From: Apostichopus japonicus
Lineage: Eukaryota; Echinodermata; Holothuroidea; Aspidochirotida; Stichopodidae
Length of the DNA stretch: 64,000 nt
NCBI RefSeq assembly: GCF_037975245.1
Contig: NC_092572.1
Location: 124,001-188,000, forward strand
Direction: 5' to 3'
Of the stretch, positions 1 to 11,754 are shown piece by piece. The translations under genes were made by a program, and so were the position numbers. Each line of letters begins with the position of its first letter. The stretch's first letter is position 1. Under the pieces are notes generated by a model. The model searched no databases and had not been told where the DNA came from. It worked only from the letters and a program-made list of their open reading frames with translations.

Positions 1-1
1 A

Positions 2-409
2 TCACCACTTCCAAGTTCACCTCACAATGGGATGCCTCCTATGAACAGACCAACTATACAGCAAATACCACCCGACAGGAGAGGTTCTGTACAACCTGTT
101 TTACCTCGCTCCTGTGCTAGTAGTCCATGTCAAAATGGTGGAACTTGTGTGGAGACAAAGAACAGCTCAAACTCATACACATGCAAATGTCGCCCTCTGT
201 ATTTAGGTGGGAGGTGCGAGCAAGTAATCAAGTCACCAAATAAAGTAAAACTAGTTGAAAAAGGTCTGCATCATCTTAGAGTCTCCTGGACGACACCTGA
301 ACTTGATAAACCAATATATGGATATATTGTCCAGCACCATCAATTTGGATATGAAAACATTAGTCGCAGTGAAATGATTCATGCTAACACAAAACAATAT
401 ACCATACAG
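2..409 (+). CDS. EGF-FN3 membrane receptor, penultimate exon (partial, vasorin-like layout)
   Basis: This exon is open in frame from base 2, so the gene continues left of the window. It encodes a Pro/Ser-rich linker and then one EGF-like domain with six cysteines spaced as in the family (codons for C at about 113, 128, 146, 182, 188 and 215; core CQNGGTC, closing GGRC). Next comes the first half of a fibronectin type III domain, with the conserved Trp in RVSWTTPE and the motif YGYIVQHH. The exon ends in phase 0 at CAG|GTGAGT, a strong donor at 410. The FN3 domain is completed by the exon at 2738, which restores a typical strand (YTVCV). The order EGF, FN3, membrane helix resembles vasorin and other LRR-EGF-FN3 surface proteins. 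Any LRRs would be upstream, so the family name is an inference. Role: cell-surface adhesion or signalling receptor, ligand unknown. Confidence 0.85.
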
Positions 410-2737
410 GTGAGTGCCTTTTTCCAAGAATAGACAAGAAAATGTCTGTATTGAATAGTATTGCACATTCAAGATGTGGAAGAGAGTGCTGAGGTTGTAT
501 GATGATAGCTATATATGTGGAATACTTTTAATATTGCTGTTCCTCATAGATGGCATACAGACAGGGTTTACCATTTTACAATACTATCATCTTTCAACAA
601 GATTCTGTAAAGAGTGTGCTAATTCATTTGAACAATATTTAAATGCCCACCAAAGAAATTTGTCAAATCCACATGCAACCCCTTTTGAAATATTTTATAA
701 ATGCCTATGTATATACTGCAGTAACATCAAATATGGGTTAATAATCCTCATTCTAATCAGTCAAGGAAATATAATATCATATAATGCTTGCATAATGAAA
801 ATATCCAAAGTGTTTGCTTTAAACTCACTCTATTGATGGACACAGGATACATTTATATAGATTGCTGTATTGTTTTATCTACATCCCAAAATGCACCTTG
901 TTATGGAGATACTGTAGTGGTAACTTGGCCAATGATGGACAAGAGATATATAGATTGCTGTACTGTCTTAACTACATCCCAAAATGCACATAGTTATGGA
1001 GTTACTGTAGTGGTAACTTGGCCAAGGATGGACAAGAGATATATAGATTGCTGTACTGTCTTAACTACATCCCAAAATGCACCTTGTTATGGAGTTACTG
1101 TAGTGGTAACTTGGCCAATGATGGACAAGAGATATATAGATTGCTGTACTGTCTTAACTACATCCCAAAATGCACCTTGTTATGGAGTTACTGTAGTGGT
1201 AACTTGGCCAATGATGGACAAGAGATATATAGATTGCTGTACTGTCTTAACTACATCCCAAAATGGCCATAGTTATGGAGATACTGTAGTGGTAACTTGG
1301 CCAATGATGGACAAGAGATATATAGATTGCTGTACTGTCTTAACTACATCCCAAAATGGCCATAGTTATGGAGATACTGTAGTGGTAACTTGGCCAATGA
1401 TGGACAAGAGATATATAGATTGCTGTACTGTCTTAACTACATCCCAAAATGCACCTTGTTATGGAGTTACTGTAGTGGTAACTTGGCCAATGATGGACAA
1501 GAGATATATAGATTGCTGTACTGTCTTAACTACATCCCAAAATGCACATAGTTATGGAGTTACTGTAGTGGTAACTTGGCCAATGATGGACAAGAGATAT
1601 ATAGATTGCTGTACTGTCTTAACTACATCCCAAAATGCACATAGTTATGGAGTTACTGTAGTGGTAACTTGGCCAAGGATGGACAAGAGATATATAGATT
1701 GCTGTACTGTCTTAACTACATCCCAAAATGCACCTTGTTATGGAGTTACTGTAGTTGTAACTTGGCCAATGATGGACAAGAGATATATAGATTGCTGTAC
1801 TGTCTTAACTACATCCCAAAATGCACATAGTTATGGAGATACTGTAGTGGTAACTTGGCCAATGATGGACAAGAGATATATAGATTGCTGTACTGTCTTA
1901 ACTACATCCCAAAATGCACCTTGTTATGGAGTTACTGTAGTGGTAACTTGGCCAATGATGGACAAGAGATATATAGATTGCTGTACTGTCTTAACTACAT
2001 CCCAAAATGCACCTTGTTATGGAGTTACTGTAGTGGTAACTTGGCCAATGATGGACAAGAGATATATAGATTGCTGTACTGTCTTAACTACATCCCAAAA
2101 TGGCCATAGTTATGGAGTTACTGTAGTGGTAACTTGGCCAATGATGGACAAGAGATATATAGATTGCTGTACTGTCTTAACTACATCCCAAAATGCACAT
2201 AGTTATGGAGTTACTGTAGTGGTAACTTGGCCAATGATGGACAAGAGATATATAGATTGCTGTACTGTCTTAACTACATCCCAAAATGCACATAGTTATG
2301 GAGTTACTGTAGTGGTAACTTGGCCAAGGATGGACAAGAGATATATAGATTGCTGTACTGTCTTAACTACATCCCAAAATGCACATAGTTATGGAGATAC
2401 TGTAGTGGTAACTTGGCCAATGATGGACAAGAGATATATAGATTGCTGTACTGTCTTAACTACATCCCAAAATGCACCTTGTTATAAAGTTACTGTAGTG
2501 GTAACTTGGCCAATGATGGACAAGAGATATATAGATTGCTGTACTGTCTTAACTACATCCCAAAATGCACATAGTTATGGACTTACTGTAGTGCTGACTT
2601 GGCCAAGGATGGACACGGTTAGTGAGTAATTGGTAAAGTTTCCTCGCCAAATTTTTCTTGTAATTTAGATCTGAACAAATGCAGCTGGGAAAATCCCTAA
2701 AAGTTTCTGCCATAATTTCTTGTTTTGTTCTCCCTAG
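410..2737 (+). other. intron of the EGF-FN3 gene
   Basis: Phase-0 intron bounded by GTGAGT at 410 and a pyrimidine-rich acceptor ending TTCTCCCTAG at 2737. Bases 410-835 and 2618-2737 are non-repetitive and hold nothing I recognise. The middle is a 93-bp tandem array listed separately. Confidence 0.85.
836..2617. repeat. 93-bp intronic minisatellite, about 19 copies
   Basis: A 93-bp unit (core GGACAAGAGATATATAGATT, then CTACATCCCAAAATG) is repeated head to tail with few substitutions and almost no indels. Because 93 is divisible by 3, one plus-strand frame stays open through all copies (788-2629), giving a 31-residue peptide period with Cys, Tyr and Trp. It lies wholly between a good splice donor and acceptor that rejoin an FN3 domain, so it is read as intronic and not coding. 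Copies differ at a few fixed positions (CACC/CACA/GGCC, GTT/GAT), as expected for unequal exchange. Confidence 0.95.
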
Positions 2738-3520
2738 GCTTTGCAGGAAAACACTCAATATACTGTGTGCGTCAACATTTTATTTGATAACATCACCATT
2801 CCTGATGCAGTACTAAGAGATCAATGCCTGGAAGTAAAGACCAAAGCCAGCACTACACCAACAGAATCACTCATCTTAATAGCAGTCATCTGTGGAGCTA
2901 TTTTTGTCATTTTTCTACTTCTCTTCATTTTGGTCGTTTGCTGCACAAAAAAACGACAGAATGAGAAAACCAAAGAAAAAGCTGGAACATACCCGTCAAT
3001 GAGTTGGCGGAGAACGCAAGAAAGAGGCAGCTACCGGGACCAGTCATTCCTCTCTGATAATGACAGGAATGAAGCTGTACAATTTAATGATGAACTGTTC
3101 CATCAAAATCAAACAAACAATGCTTCCCGAGAGAGCTACGATGACGATGTTTTTACCACATTGCCTAACAAACCTTTGTACATGAACCAACACCAGATTG
3201 CTATCCGTTCCTCATCAGCTTGTGAGGCACCACGCTTGGCCCCACCCATGGAGCAAAGAGAGAGTAGGGTGCACTCTAGTAAGATTGCTATCCGTTCCTC
3301 ATCAGCTTGTGAGGCACCACGCTTGGCCCCACCCATGGATCAAAGAGAGAGTAGGGTGCACTCTAGTAGTCTGGCACAAACTAGTAGCATGACACATGCA
3401 AATTATAGAGAACTACCGCCATCTATCAGTAATCACATGATGAGGTCTCCCACCACAAGAGACAAAGATGCCTCGGGAGACTTTGACATGGGAGGATCAT
3501 ACTTCATACATCGCAGCTAA
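2738..3520 (+). CDS. EGF-FN3 membrane receptor, last exon: FN3 end, membrane helix, cytoplasmic tail
   Basis: This exon encodes 260 residues and a TAA stop. It begins in phase 0 (ALQENTQYTVCV) and completes the FN3 domain. The Cys in YTVCV and a second Cys in DQCLEVKT are placed as in the disulfide-bearing FN3 domains of LRR-type surface proteins. Residues about 45-69 of the exon are a single hydrophobic helix (2870-2944) followed by CCTKKRQ, a basic stop-transfer signal, so the product is type I. The tail of about 190 residues is Ser-rich and contains two adjacent copies of a 29-residue segment beginning IAIRSSSACEAPRLAPP (3197-3370). It also has tyrosine contexts PLYMNQ (fits the Y-x-N SH2-adaptor pattern) and NYREL. 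The tail matches no family I know, so signalling function is inferred only from these motifs. Confidence 0.85.
   Translation, partial: ALQENTQYTVCVNILFDNITIPDAVLRDQCLEVKTKASTTPTESLILIAVICGAIFVIFLLLFILVVCCTKKRQNEKTKEKAGTYPSMSWRRTQERGSYRDQSFLSDNDRNEAVQFNDELFHQNQTNNASRESYDDDVFTTLPNKPLYMNQHQIAIRSSSACEAPRLAPPMEQRESRVHSSKIAIRSSSACEAPRLAPPMDQRESRVHSSSLAQTSSMTHANYRELPPSISNHMMRSPTTRDKDASGDFDMGGSYFIHRS
3197..3370 (+). repeat. 87-bp in-frame duplication within the receptor tail
   Basis: Two 87-bp copies are joined head to tail inside the coding exon, each encoding 29 residues. They are nearly identical, with one visible difference (Glu against Asp after PPM). The high identity indicates a recent duplication that kept the reading frame. 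Confidence 0.95.
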
Positions 3521-4475
3521 TGGCTGTGAAATAATCACACATTGATGCCATCTAGAAAAAAACTACTGACCGTGTTGATCTTAATCAATTTTAAAATATA
3601 TTGCTGATGGTAATATTACAGCAAGCATAATTGAATGAAAACAGACTCTTAGCTGCTTATGCTATCAAAGTATATTGCTAATGGTATTATTTCAGCAAGC
3701 ATAATTGAATGTGAAACAGACTCTTAGCTGCTTATGCTATCAAAGTATATTGCTGATAGTAACATTTCAGTAAGCATAATTGAATGTGAAACAGACTTTT
3801 AGCTGCTATGCTATCAAAGTATATTGCTAATGGTATTATTTCAGCAAGCAAAATTGAAAGTGAAACAGACTCTTAGCTGCTTATGCTATCAAAGTATATT
3901 ACTGATAGTAACATTTCAGTAAGCATAATTGAATGTGAAACAGACTTTTAGCTGCTATGCTATCAAAGTATATTGCTAATGGTATTATTTCAGCAAGCAA
4001 AATTGAAAGTGAAACAGACTCTTAGCTGCTTATGCTATCAAAGTATATTACTGATAGTAACATTTCAGTAAGCATAATTGAATGTGAAACAGACTCTTAG
4101 CTGCTTATGCTATCAAAGTATATTGCTGATAGTAACATTTCAGTAAGCATAGGTTTTAATGTGGAACAGACTTTTAGCTGCTACTGTATGCTATCAAACT
4201 ATGATACTGTTGGTGATATTTCAGCAAGCATAATTGAATGTAAAACAGACGCTAAGCTGATTATACTATCAAAGTTATTAATTGCTTGTCACAAAGTTTA
4301 ATAAGTAATCAAACTTCTACTTTTCTATTTATGTTCAATGTTGATCTCGTCAACCTGTGGATACCAGGTAAATTAAATTTACATTTACTGTGGTGCCAAT
4401 ATAGAAACTTGTATAAAAAATCAAGTTTGTCCTGAATTGTACACGACTATTGTCTTGGTATGTAAAAGTATAATA
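3521..4475 (+). other. probable 3' untranslated region of the EGF-FN3 gene
   Basis: This is non-coding sequence from the stop codon to the first canonical AATAAA (4472-4477). About 690 bp of it is a 75-bp tandem array (separate entry). The extent of the UTR is inferred from the poly(A) signal only. Confidence 0.5.
3590..4275. repeat. 75-bp tandem array in the 3' UTR, about 9 copies
   Basis: The unit is 74-75 bp (core CAGACTCTTAGCTGCTTATG, then CTATCAAAGTATATTGCT), with copies starting near 3597, 3671, 3746 and 3820. Divergence is moderate and the last copies are degenerate. Confidence 0.9.
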
Positions 4476-6110
4476 AACTGTTGAATTCAAGCAATGGGTC
4501 CTGGTTCCAGCTTTGACTTTACAAGATTATTGTCTTGGTATGTAAAAGTATAATGAACTGTTGAATTCAAGCAATGGGTCCTAGTTCCATCTTTGACTTG
4601 TCTTGGTGTGTAAAAGTATAATAAACTGTTGAATCCTAGCAATGGGTCCTGGTTCCAGCTTTGACTTTACAAGATTATTGTCTTGGTATGCAAAAGTATA
4701 ATAAACTGTTGAATTCTAGCAAAAGGTCCTGGTTCCAGCTTTGAATTGACAGGATTATTGTCTTGGTATGTTAAAGTATAATAAACTGTTGAATTCTAGC
4801 GATGGGTCCTGGTTCCATCTTTGACTTTACAAGATTATTGTCTTGGTATGCAAAAGTATAATAAACTGTTGAATTCTAGCAATGGGTCCTGGTTCCAGCT
4901 TTGACTTTACAAGATTATTGTCTTGGTATGTAAAAGTATAATAAACTGTTGAATCCTAGCAATGGGTCCTGGTTCCAGCTTTGACTTTACAAGATTATTG
5001 TCTTGGTATGCAAAAGTATAATAAACTGTTGAATTCTAGCAAAGGGTCCTGGATCCAGCTTTGACTTTACAAGATTATTGTCTTGGTATGTAAAAGTATA
5101 ATAAACTGTTGAATCCTAGCAACGGGTCCTGGTTCCAGCTTTGACTTTACAAGATTATTGTCTTGGTATGTAAAAGTATAATAAACTGTTGAATTCTAGC
5201 AAAGGGTCCTGGATCCAGCTTTGACTTTACAAGATTATTGTCTTGGTATGTTAAAGTATAATAAACTGTTGAATCCTAGCAATGGGTCCTGGTTCCAGCT
5301 TTGACTTTACAAGATTATTGTCTTGGTATGCAAAAGTATAATAAACTGTTGAATTCTAGCAATGGGTCCTGGTTCCAGCTTTGACTTTACAAGATTATTG
5401 TCTTGGTATGTAAAAGTATAATAAACTGTTGAATCCTAGCAATGGGTCCTGGTTCCAGTTTTGACTTTACAAGATTATTGTCTTGGTATGTTAAAGTATA
5501 ATAAACTGTTGAATTCTAGCAATGGGTCCTGGTTCCAGCTTTGAATTGACAAGATTATTGTCTTGGTATGTAAAAGTATAATAAACTGTTGAATTCTAGC
5601 AATGGGTCCTGGTTCCAGCTTTGACTTTACAAGATTATTGTCTTGGTATGTTAAAGTATAATAAACTGTTGAATTCTAGCAATGGGTCCTGGTTCCAGCT
5701 TTGAATTGACAAGATTATTGTCTTGGTATGTAAAAGTATAATAAACTGTTGAATTCTAGCAATGGGTCCTGGTTCCAGCTTTGACTTTACAAGATTATTG
5801 TCTTGGTATGCAAAAGTATAATAAACTGTTGAATTCTAGCAAAGGGTCCTGGATCCAGCTTTGACTTTACAAGATTATTGTCTTGGTATGTAAAAGTATA
5901 ATAAACTGTTGAATTCTAGCGATGGGTCCTGGTTCCAGCTTTGACTTTACAAGATTATTGTCTTGGTATGTAAAAGTATAATGAACTGTTGAATTCTAGC
6001 GATGGGTCCTGGTTCCAGCTTTGACTTTACAAGATTATTGTCTTGGTATGTTAAAGTATAATAAACTGTTGAATTCTGGCAATGGGTCCTGGTTCCAGCT
6101 TTGACTTACA
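4440..6110 (+). repeat. 80-bp tandem array, each unit with an AATAAA hexamer (about 21 copies)
   Basis: Unit of 80 bp: TCTTGGTATGTAAAAGTATA, then ATAAACTGTTGAATTC, then AATGGGTCCTGGTTCC. The plus-strand poly(A) hexamer AATAAA occurs in 19 copies (first at 4472, then 4620, then every 80 bp from 4700 to 5900, and 6060). Two copies have AATGAA instead (near 4552 and 5980). A T/G-rich stretch (TTGTCTTGGTATG) follows about 55 bases after each hexamer. The array lies directly downstream of the receptor gene in the sense orientation. Confidence 0.95.
4472..4477 (+). terminator. first canonical poly(A) signal downstream of the receptor gene
   Basis: AATAAA is about 950 bases after the stop codon and is the first member of an array of such signals. 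Cleavage would fall near 4490-4500. Later copies are equally plausible, so the end used is uncertain. Confidence 0.5.
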
Positions 6111-6414
6111 GCATAAATATACTTTATCTCTGGACCGCTCCTTTACGGCTATATTGATGATGATGTCCGTTCCCTCAGAGCAGGATTAAAAGTTAATGTT
6201 AATCTATTGTTTTATATTATTTAATGACTCAGCGAGTGCGTGTTCACTTATTGTATATATTCAACAGATCAACTTTGGAAAACTTTCAGCACCACTTGTC
6301 CATGACAAATTTATGATAGATTGTACACATGTTATCTGAGGATATTTTGGGTTTTCCTGATACTGAGTTTTTGGTTGCATTTGAAAAACTGAGTTAATTT
6401 TGGAAGTATTAGCT
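6111..6414. other. non-repetitive intergenic spacer
   Basis: No reading frame, splice pattern or RNA gene was recognised. It separates the 80-bp and 75-bp arrays. Confidence 0.5.
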
Positions 6415-8370
6415 AGATCTAATGGTCTGTGGTGTACATTAGACAATATAGTCCAACCCATAACCAACATTATCAATCTAGTCAAGTGATATACTAATGG
6501 TATGTGGTGTACATTAAACAATACAGTCCAACCCATAACCAACAGTATCAATCAAGTCAAGTGATATACTAATGGTATGTGGTGTACATTAAATAATACA
6601 GTCCAACCCATAACCAACAGTATCAATCTAGTCAAGTGATATATACTAATGGTCTGTGGTGTACATTAAACAATACAGTCCACCCAATAACCAACAGTAT
6701 CAATCTAGTCAAGTGATATACTAATGGTATGTGGTGTACTTTAAACAATACAGTCCAACCCATAACCAACAGTATCAATCTAGTCAAGTGACATATACTA
6801 ATGGTCTGTGGTGTACATTAAACAATACAGTCCACCCAATAACCAACAGTATCAATCTAGTCAAGTGATATACTAATGGTCTGTGGTGTACATTAAACAA
6901 TACAGTCCAACCCATAACCAACAGTATCAATCTAGTCAAGTGATATACTAATGGTCTGTGGTGTACATTAAACAATACAGTCCACCCAATAACCAACAGT
7001 ATCAATCTAGTCAAGTGATATACTAATGGTCTGTGGTGTACATTAAACAATACAGTCCAACCCATAACCAACAGTATCAATCTATTCAAGTGATATACTA
7101 ATGGTATGTGGTGTACTTTAAACAATACAGTCCAACCCATAACCAACAGTATCAATCTAGTCAAGTGATATATACTAATGGTCTGTGGTGTACATTAAAC
7201 AATACAGTCCACCCAATAACCAACAGTATCAATCTAGTCAAGTGATATACGTATGGTCTGTGGTGTACATTAAACAATACAGTCCACCCAATAACCAACA
7301 GTATCAATCTAGTCAAGTGATATACTAATGGTCTGTGGTGTACATTAAACAATACAGTCCAACCCATAACCAACAGTATCAATCTAGTCAAGTGATATAC
7401 GTATGGTCTGTGGTGTACATTAAATAATAAAGTCCAACCCATAGCCAACAGTATCAATCTAGTCAAGTGATATACTAATGGTCTGTGGTGTACATTAAAC
7501 AATACAGTCCACCCAATAACCAACAGTATCAGTCTAGTCAAGTGATATACTAATGGTATGTGGTGTACATTAAACAATACAGTCCAACCCATAACCAACA
7601 GTATCAATCTAGTCAAGTGATATACGTATGGTCTGTGGTGTACATTAAATAATACAGTCCACCCAATAACCAACAGTATCAATCTAGTCAAGTGATATAC
7701 TAATGGTCTGTGGTGTACATTAAACAATACAGTCCAACCCATAACCAACAGTATCAATCTAGTCAAGTGATATACTAATGGTCTGTGGTGTACATTAAAT
7801 AATAAAGTCCAACCCATAGCCAACAGTATCAATCTAGTCAAGTGATATACTAATGGTCTGTGGTGTACATTAAACAATACAGTCCACCCCATAACCAACA
7901 GTATCAATCTAGTCAAGTGATGTATACTAATGGTATGTGGTGTACATTAAACAATACAGTCCACCCAATAACCAACAGTATCAATCTAGTCAAGTGATAT
8001 ACGTATGGTCTGTGGTGTACATTAAACAATACAGTCCAACCCATAACCAACAGTATCAATCTAGTCAAGTGATATACTAATGGTCTGTGGTGTACATTAA
8101 ACAATATAGTCCAACCCATAACCAACAGTATCAATCTAGTCAAGGGATATACTAATGGTATGTGGTGTACATTAAACAATACAGTCCAACCCATAACCAA
8201 CAATATCAATCTAGTCAAGTGATATACTAATGGTCTGTGGTGTACATTAAATAATACAGTCCACCCCATAACCAACAGTATCAATCTAGTCAAGTGATAT
8301 ACTTATGGTCTGTGGTGTACATTAAACAATACAGTCCACCCCATAACCAACAGTATCAATCTAGTCAAGA
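6415..8370. repeat. 75-bp tandem array, about 26 copies
   Basis: Unit: ATCAATCTAGTCAAGTGATA, then TACTAATGGTCTGTGGTGTA, then a conserved CAATACAGTCC. Copies differ mainly at AACCCATAA/ACCCAATAA and at TAATGG/GTATGG. Some copies carry a 2-base TA insertion. The minus-strand frames are stop-free for long stretches because the unit is divisible by 3; nothing else suggests coding. Confidence 0.95.
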
Positions 8371-8978
8371 CATATACAGACTTGAATCTATCAGTACATA
8401 ACCTATGGACTTTGATAAGTATAAACAAGGTTTGTATAAAGGCTTGGCTTATTGCTATTGGCATGGATGTATGTAATTCGAATGTAAACCATCATTAATT
8501 AACTGTGAGGGAATAGTTTAATATTTTATAATAGTCATATCTGGTATTGTGAGATATCTAAATATCCATTATTCCATGTTTTGATTTCAATAGATTCTTT
8601 GTCTTGTTGCCTAGATACAGCATATTAAACTCAATGAGCAATACCCTTGAAAACTGTCCTAGGTTTGCTGACTGTCTCACTTTCATTTTTAATTCTATAA
8701 CCTTGAATCATTGTATATATTGCTGTGAACTTTCAAATAAAACGGTGATCAGTTTGCTAGTAACACTAGAAATTAAATACAATTCATATCCTGACTAGCT
8801 TCCTTCTATGACTAGTAATTACTAACCCTCAACTTGACTTGGTTAAATTGGTCAAATGGTGCTATTACCCTACCTCTAAATTTAACTATAGACAGCTATG
8901 AAGGTTATCCATGAGTCATGCTAATAACAAGTACTGAGTAACTACCCTGGGTGATATATTATTAAACAACATACCAAA
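8371..8978. other. non-repetitive spacer
   Basis: AT-rich sequence with only short frames. No conserved protein words were found on either strand, and no SIDT-like exon was found here although one might be expected. Confidence 0.5.
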
Positions 8979-10610
8979 ATACACAGTATGTGATAGTACC
9001 ACGCAATAGCAGCATACAACACATACAGCATACCATAGCAGCATGTGAGGATACCATGGAATAGCACAAATACACAGTATGTGATAGTACCACACAATAG
9101 CAGCATACAACACATACAGCATACCATAGCAGCATGTGAGGATACCATGGAATAGCACAAATACACAGTATGTGATAGTACCACACAATAGCAGCATACA
9201 ACACATACAGCATACCATAGCAGCATGTGAGGATACCATGGAATAGCACAAATACACAGTATGTGATAGTACCACGCAATAGCAGCATACAACACATACA
9301 GCATACCATAGCAGCACGTGAGGATACCATGGAATAGCACAAATACACAGTATGTGATAGTACTATGCAATAGCAGCATACAACACATGCAGCATACCAT
9401 AGCAGCATGTGAGGATACCATGGAATAGCACAAATACACAGTATGTGATAGTACTATGCAATAGCAGCATACAACACATGCAGCACACCATAGCAGCATG
9501 TGAGGATACCATGGAATAGCACAAATACACAGTATGTGATAGTACCACACAATAGCAGCACACAACACATACAGCATACCATAGCAGCATGTGAGGATAC
9601 CATGGAATAGCACAAATACACAGTATGTGATAGTACCACACAATAGCAGCATACAACACATACAGCATACCATAGCAGCATGTGAGGATACCATGGAATA
9701 GCACAAATACACAGTATGTGATAGTACCACACAATAGCAGCATACAACACATACAGCATACCATAGCAGCATGTGAGGATACCATGGAATAGCACAAATA
9801 CACAGTATGTGATAGTACCACACAATAGCAGTACACAACACATACAGCATACCATAGCAGCATGTGAGGATACCATGGAATAGCACAAATACACAGTATG
9901 TGATAGTACCACACAATAGCAGCATACAACACATACAGCATACCATAGCAGCATGTGAGGATACCATGGAATAGCACAAATACACAGTATGTGATAGTAC
10001 CACACAATAGCAGCATACAACACATACAGCATACCATAGCAGCATGTGAGGATACCATGGAATAGCACAAATACACAGTATGTGATAGTACCACACAATA
10101 GCAGCATACAACACATACAGCACACCATAGCAGCATGTGAGGATACCATGGAATAGCACAAATACACAGTATGTGATAGTACCACACAATAGCAGCATAC
10201 AACACATACAGCATACCATAGCAGCATGTGAGGATACCATGGAATAGCACAAATACACAGTATGTGATAGTACCACACAATAGCAGCATACAACACATAT
10301 AGCATACTATAGCAGCATGTGAGGATACCATGGAATAGCACAAATACACAGTATGTGATAGTACCACACAATAGCAGCATACAACACATACAGCATACCA
10401 TAGCAGCATGTGAGGATACCATGGAATAGCACAAATACACAGTATGTGATAGTACCACGCAATAGCAGCATACAACACATACAGCATACCATAGCAGCAT
10501 GTGAGGATACCATGGAATAGCACAAATACACAGTATGTGATAGTACTATGCCATAGCATTACACAACACATACAGCATACCATAGCAGCATGTGATTGCA
10601 GCTTACAGTA
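8979..10610. repeat. 91-bp tandem array, about 18 copies
   Basis: Unit of 91 bp: CAAATACACAGTATGTGATA, GTACCACACAATAGCAGC, CATAGCAGCATGTGAGGATA, CCATGGAATAGCA. Copies are highly similar. Since 91 is one more than a multiple of 3, the long stop-free minus-strand frames run through all three phases of the unit. A degenerate end (10550-10720) fades into unique sequence. Confidence 0.95.
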
Positions 10611-11104
10611 TGTGATAGTAGCAATACCAGAAACCCTACCAGAAGTGACATGCATAATGTATACAGCTTGTACACCATACAATAGCAGTATATATGCATT
10701 GATATCAGCATGCTACAGTAACTGTAACACAAGAGTACATGCAGAAGCAGGACTAAAATTTGTTAGATCCATTAAGCAATAAGCATGGCATAGTCGAACA
10801 CAAAGAAAGTTCTGTTTTCCAAAGGAAGCTCTGTTAATGATCAACAGGTTGTATGTCAAATGTTACATCCTCCTCTAGCAACACTGCAAACTCAAATCAC
10901 TCATCTCTTCTTATGAGCAACTCAAAACATGAAGATGTATCATCTTATGTCACAGATGAATCCTAGTTATAGAAAAGTGAATTATGTTACAAGCACACAT
11001 GCTACTTCTAAGCAGGTCAGGGAGAAGACAGTCATTATATATTTGGCTTGTTGGCTCCCAATTAACTGGACATGTTTACGGGCTGCATGGACAATTGTTA
11101 TTAA
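10611..11104. other. non-repetitive spacer
   Basis: It holds fragments related to the neighbouring 91-bp unit at its left edge, and otherwise nothing recognisable. Confidence 0.45.
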
Positions 11105-11452
11105 TGTTGAGAACAATACTGAGAGTAACAACAAGAACAAGAACAATACTAACATTAATAACAAGAATAATACTGTCAGTACTGGCAAGAACAAGTTCAC
11201 TAACATTAATAGCAAGAACAATATAGAACTTAGAAGCAGGAACTACTTATTACTGTCAAGTTACTACTGACAGTAATAACAAGAACAATACTAACATTAG
11301 TAACAAGAATAATACTGTCAGTAATAGCAAGAACAAGTTCACTAACATTAATAGCAAGAACAATATAGAACTTAGAAGCAGGAACTACTTATTACTGTCA
11401 AGTTACTACTGACAGTAATAACAAGAACAATACTAACAGTAACAATAACGTT
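11105..11452. repeat. 142-bp tandem repeat (about 2.4 copies) built of AAC/AAT-rich subunits
   Basis: Blocks beginning GAACAATACTAACATTA recur at 11141, 11283 and, as a partial copy, 11425. Inside each block AACAAGAACAATA and AATAACAAGAA sub-motifs repeat irregularly, and ACTGTCAGT/ACTGACAGT words form local inverted repeats. Confidence 0.85.
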
Positions 11453-11754
11453 GATTCATTCCAATCACATGACCATAAAAAACATGATTTAATCTGATTT
11501 TGTTACACAAGTGACAAATCTAGACAAGGCACTAACCCAAACAGTTCCTTAACAAGACACAGCTCAGAGAAATATTAAAGATTGTTTAAGTATATGTACA
11601 GTATTATAACAGTTCATGTGGCAATTAGTAACTTAATGTGCTACACTTCAAATAGTTTCACACTAGACCAAAACTTGACAAACACAGCTAAAAGTGAAAC
11701 AAACTAACTATGCTATTTTCAGTTGTTTAACAAAGTAGGATTATAACTTTAGTA
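11453..11754. other. non-repetitive spacer
   Basis: No gene or structured element was recognised. Confidence 0.45.

Noticed and set aside
474-836. 120-codon plus-strand frame in the receptor intron
   Set aside because: AT-rich, no homology, and it lies between the donor at 410 and the acceptor at 2737 that rebuild the FN3 domain.
6784-8293. Minus-strand frames encoding repeated LILLVMGWTVLFNVHHRPLV
   Set aside because: This is the 75-bp repeat, divisible by 3, read in one frame. The apparent membrane-like peptide reflects base composition only.
8942-10682. Long overlapping minus-strand open frames (up to 444 codons) rich in Cys, Met, Tyr and Leu
   Set aside because: They are the 91-bp repeat read in all three phases. 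The unit has no stop in any minus-strand frame, so length is automatic. No start context, splice sites or homology.
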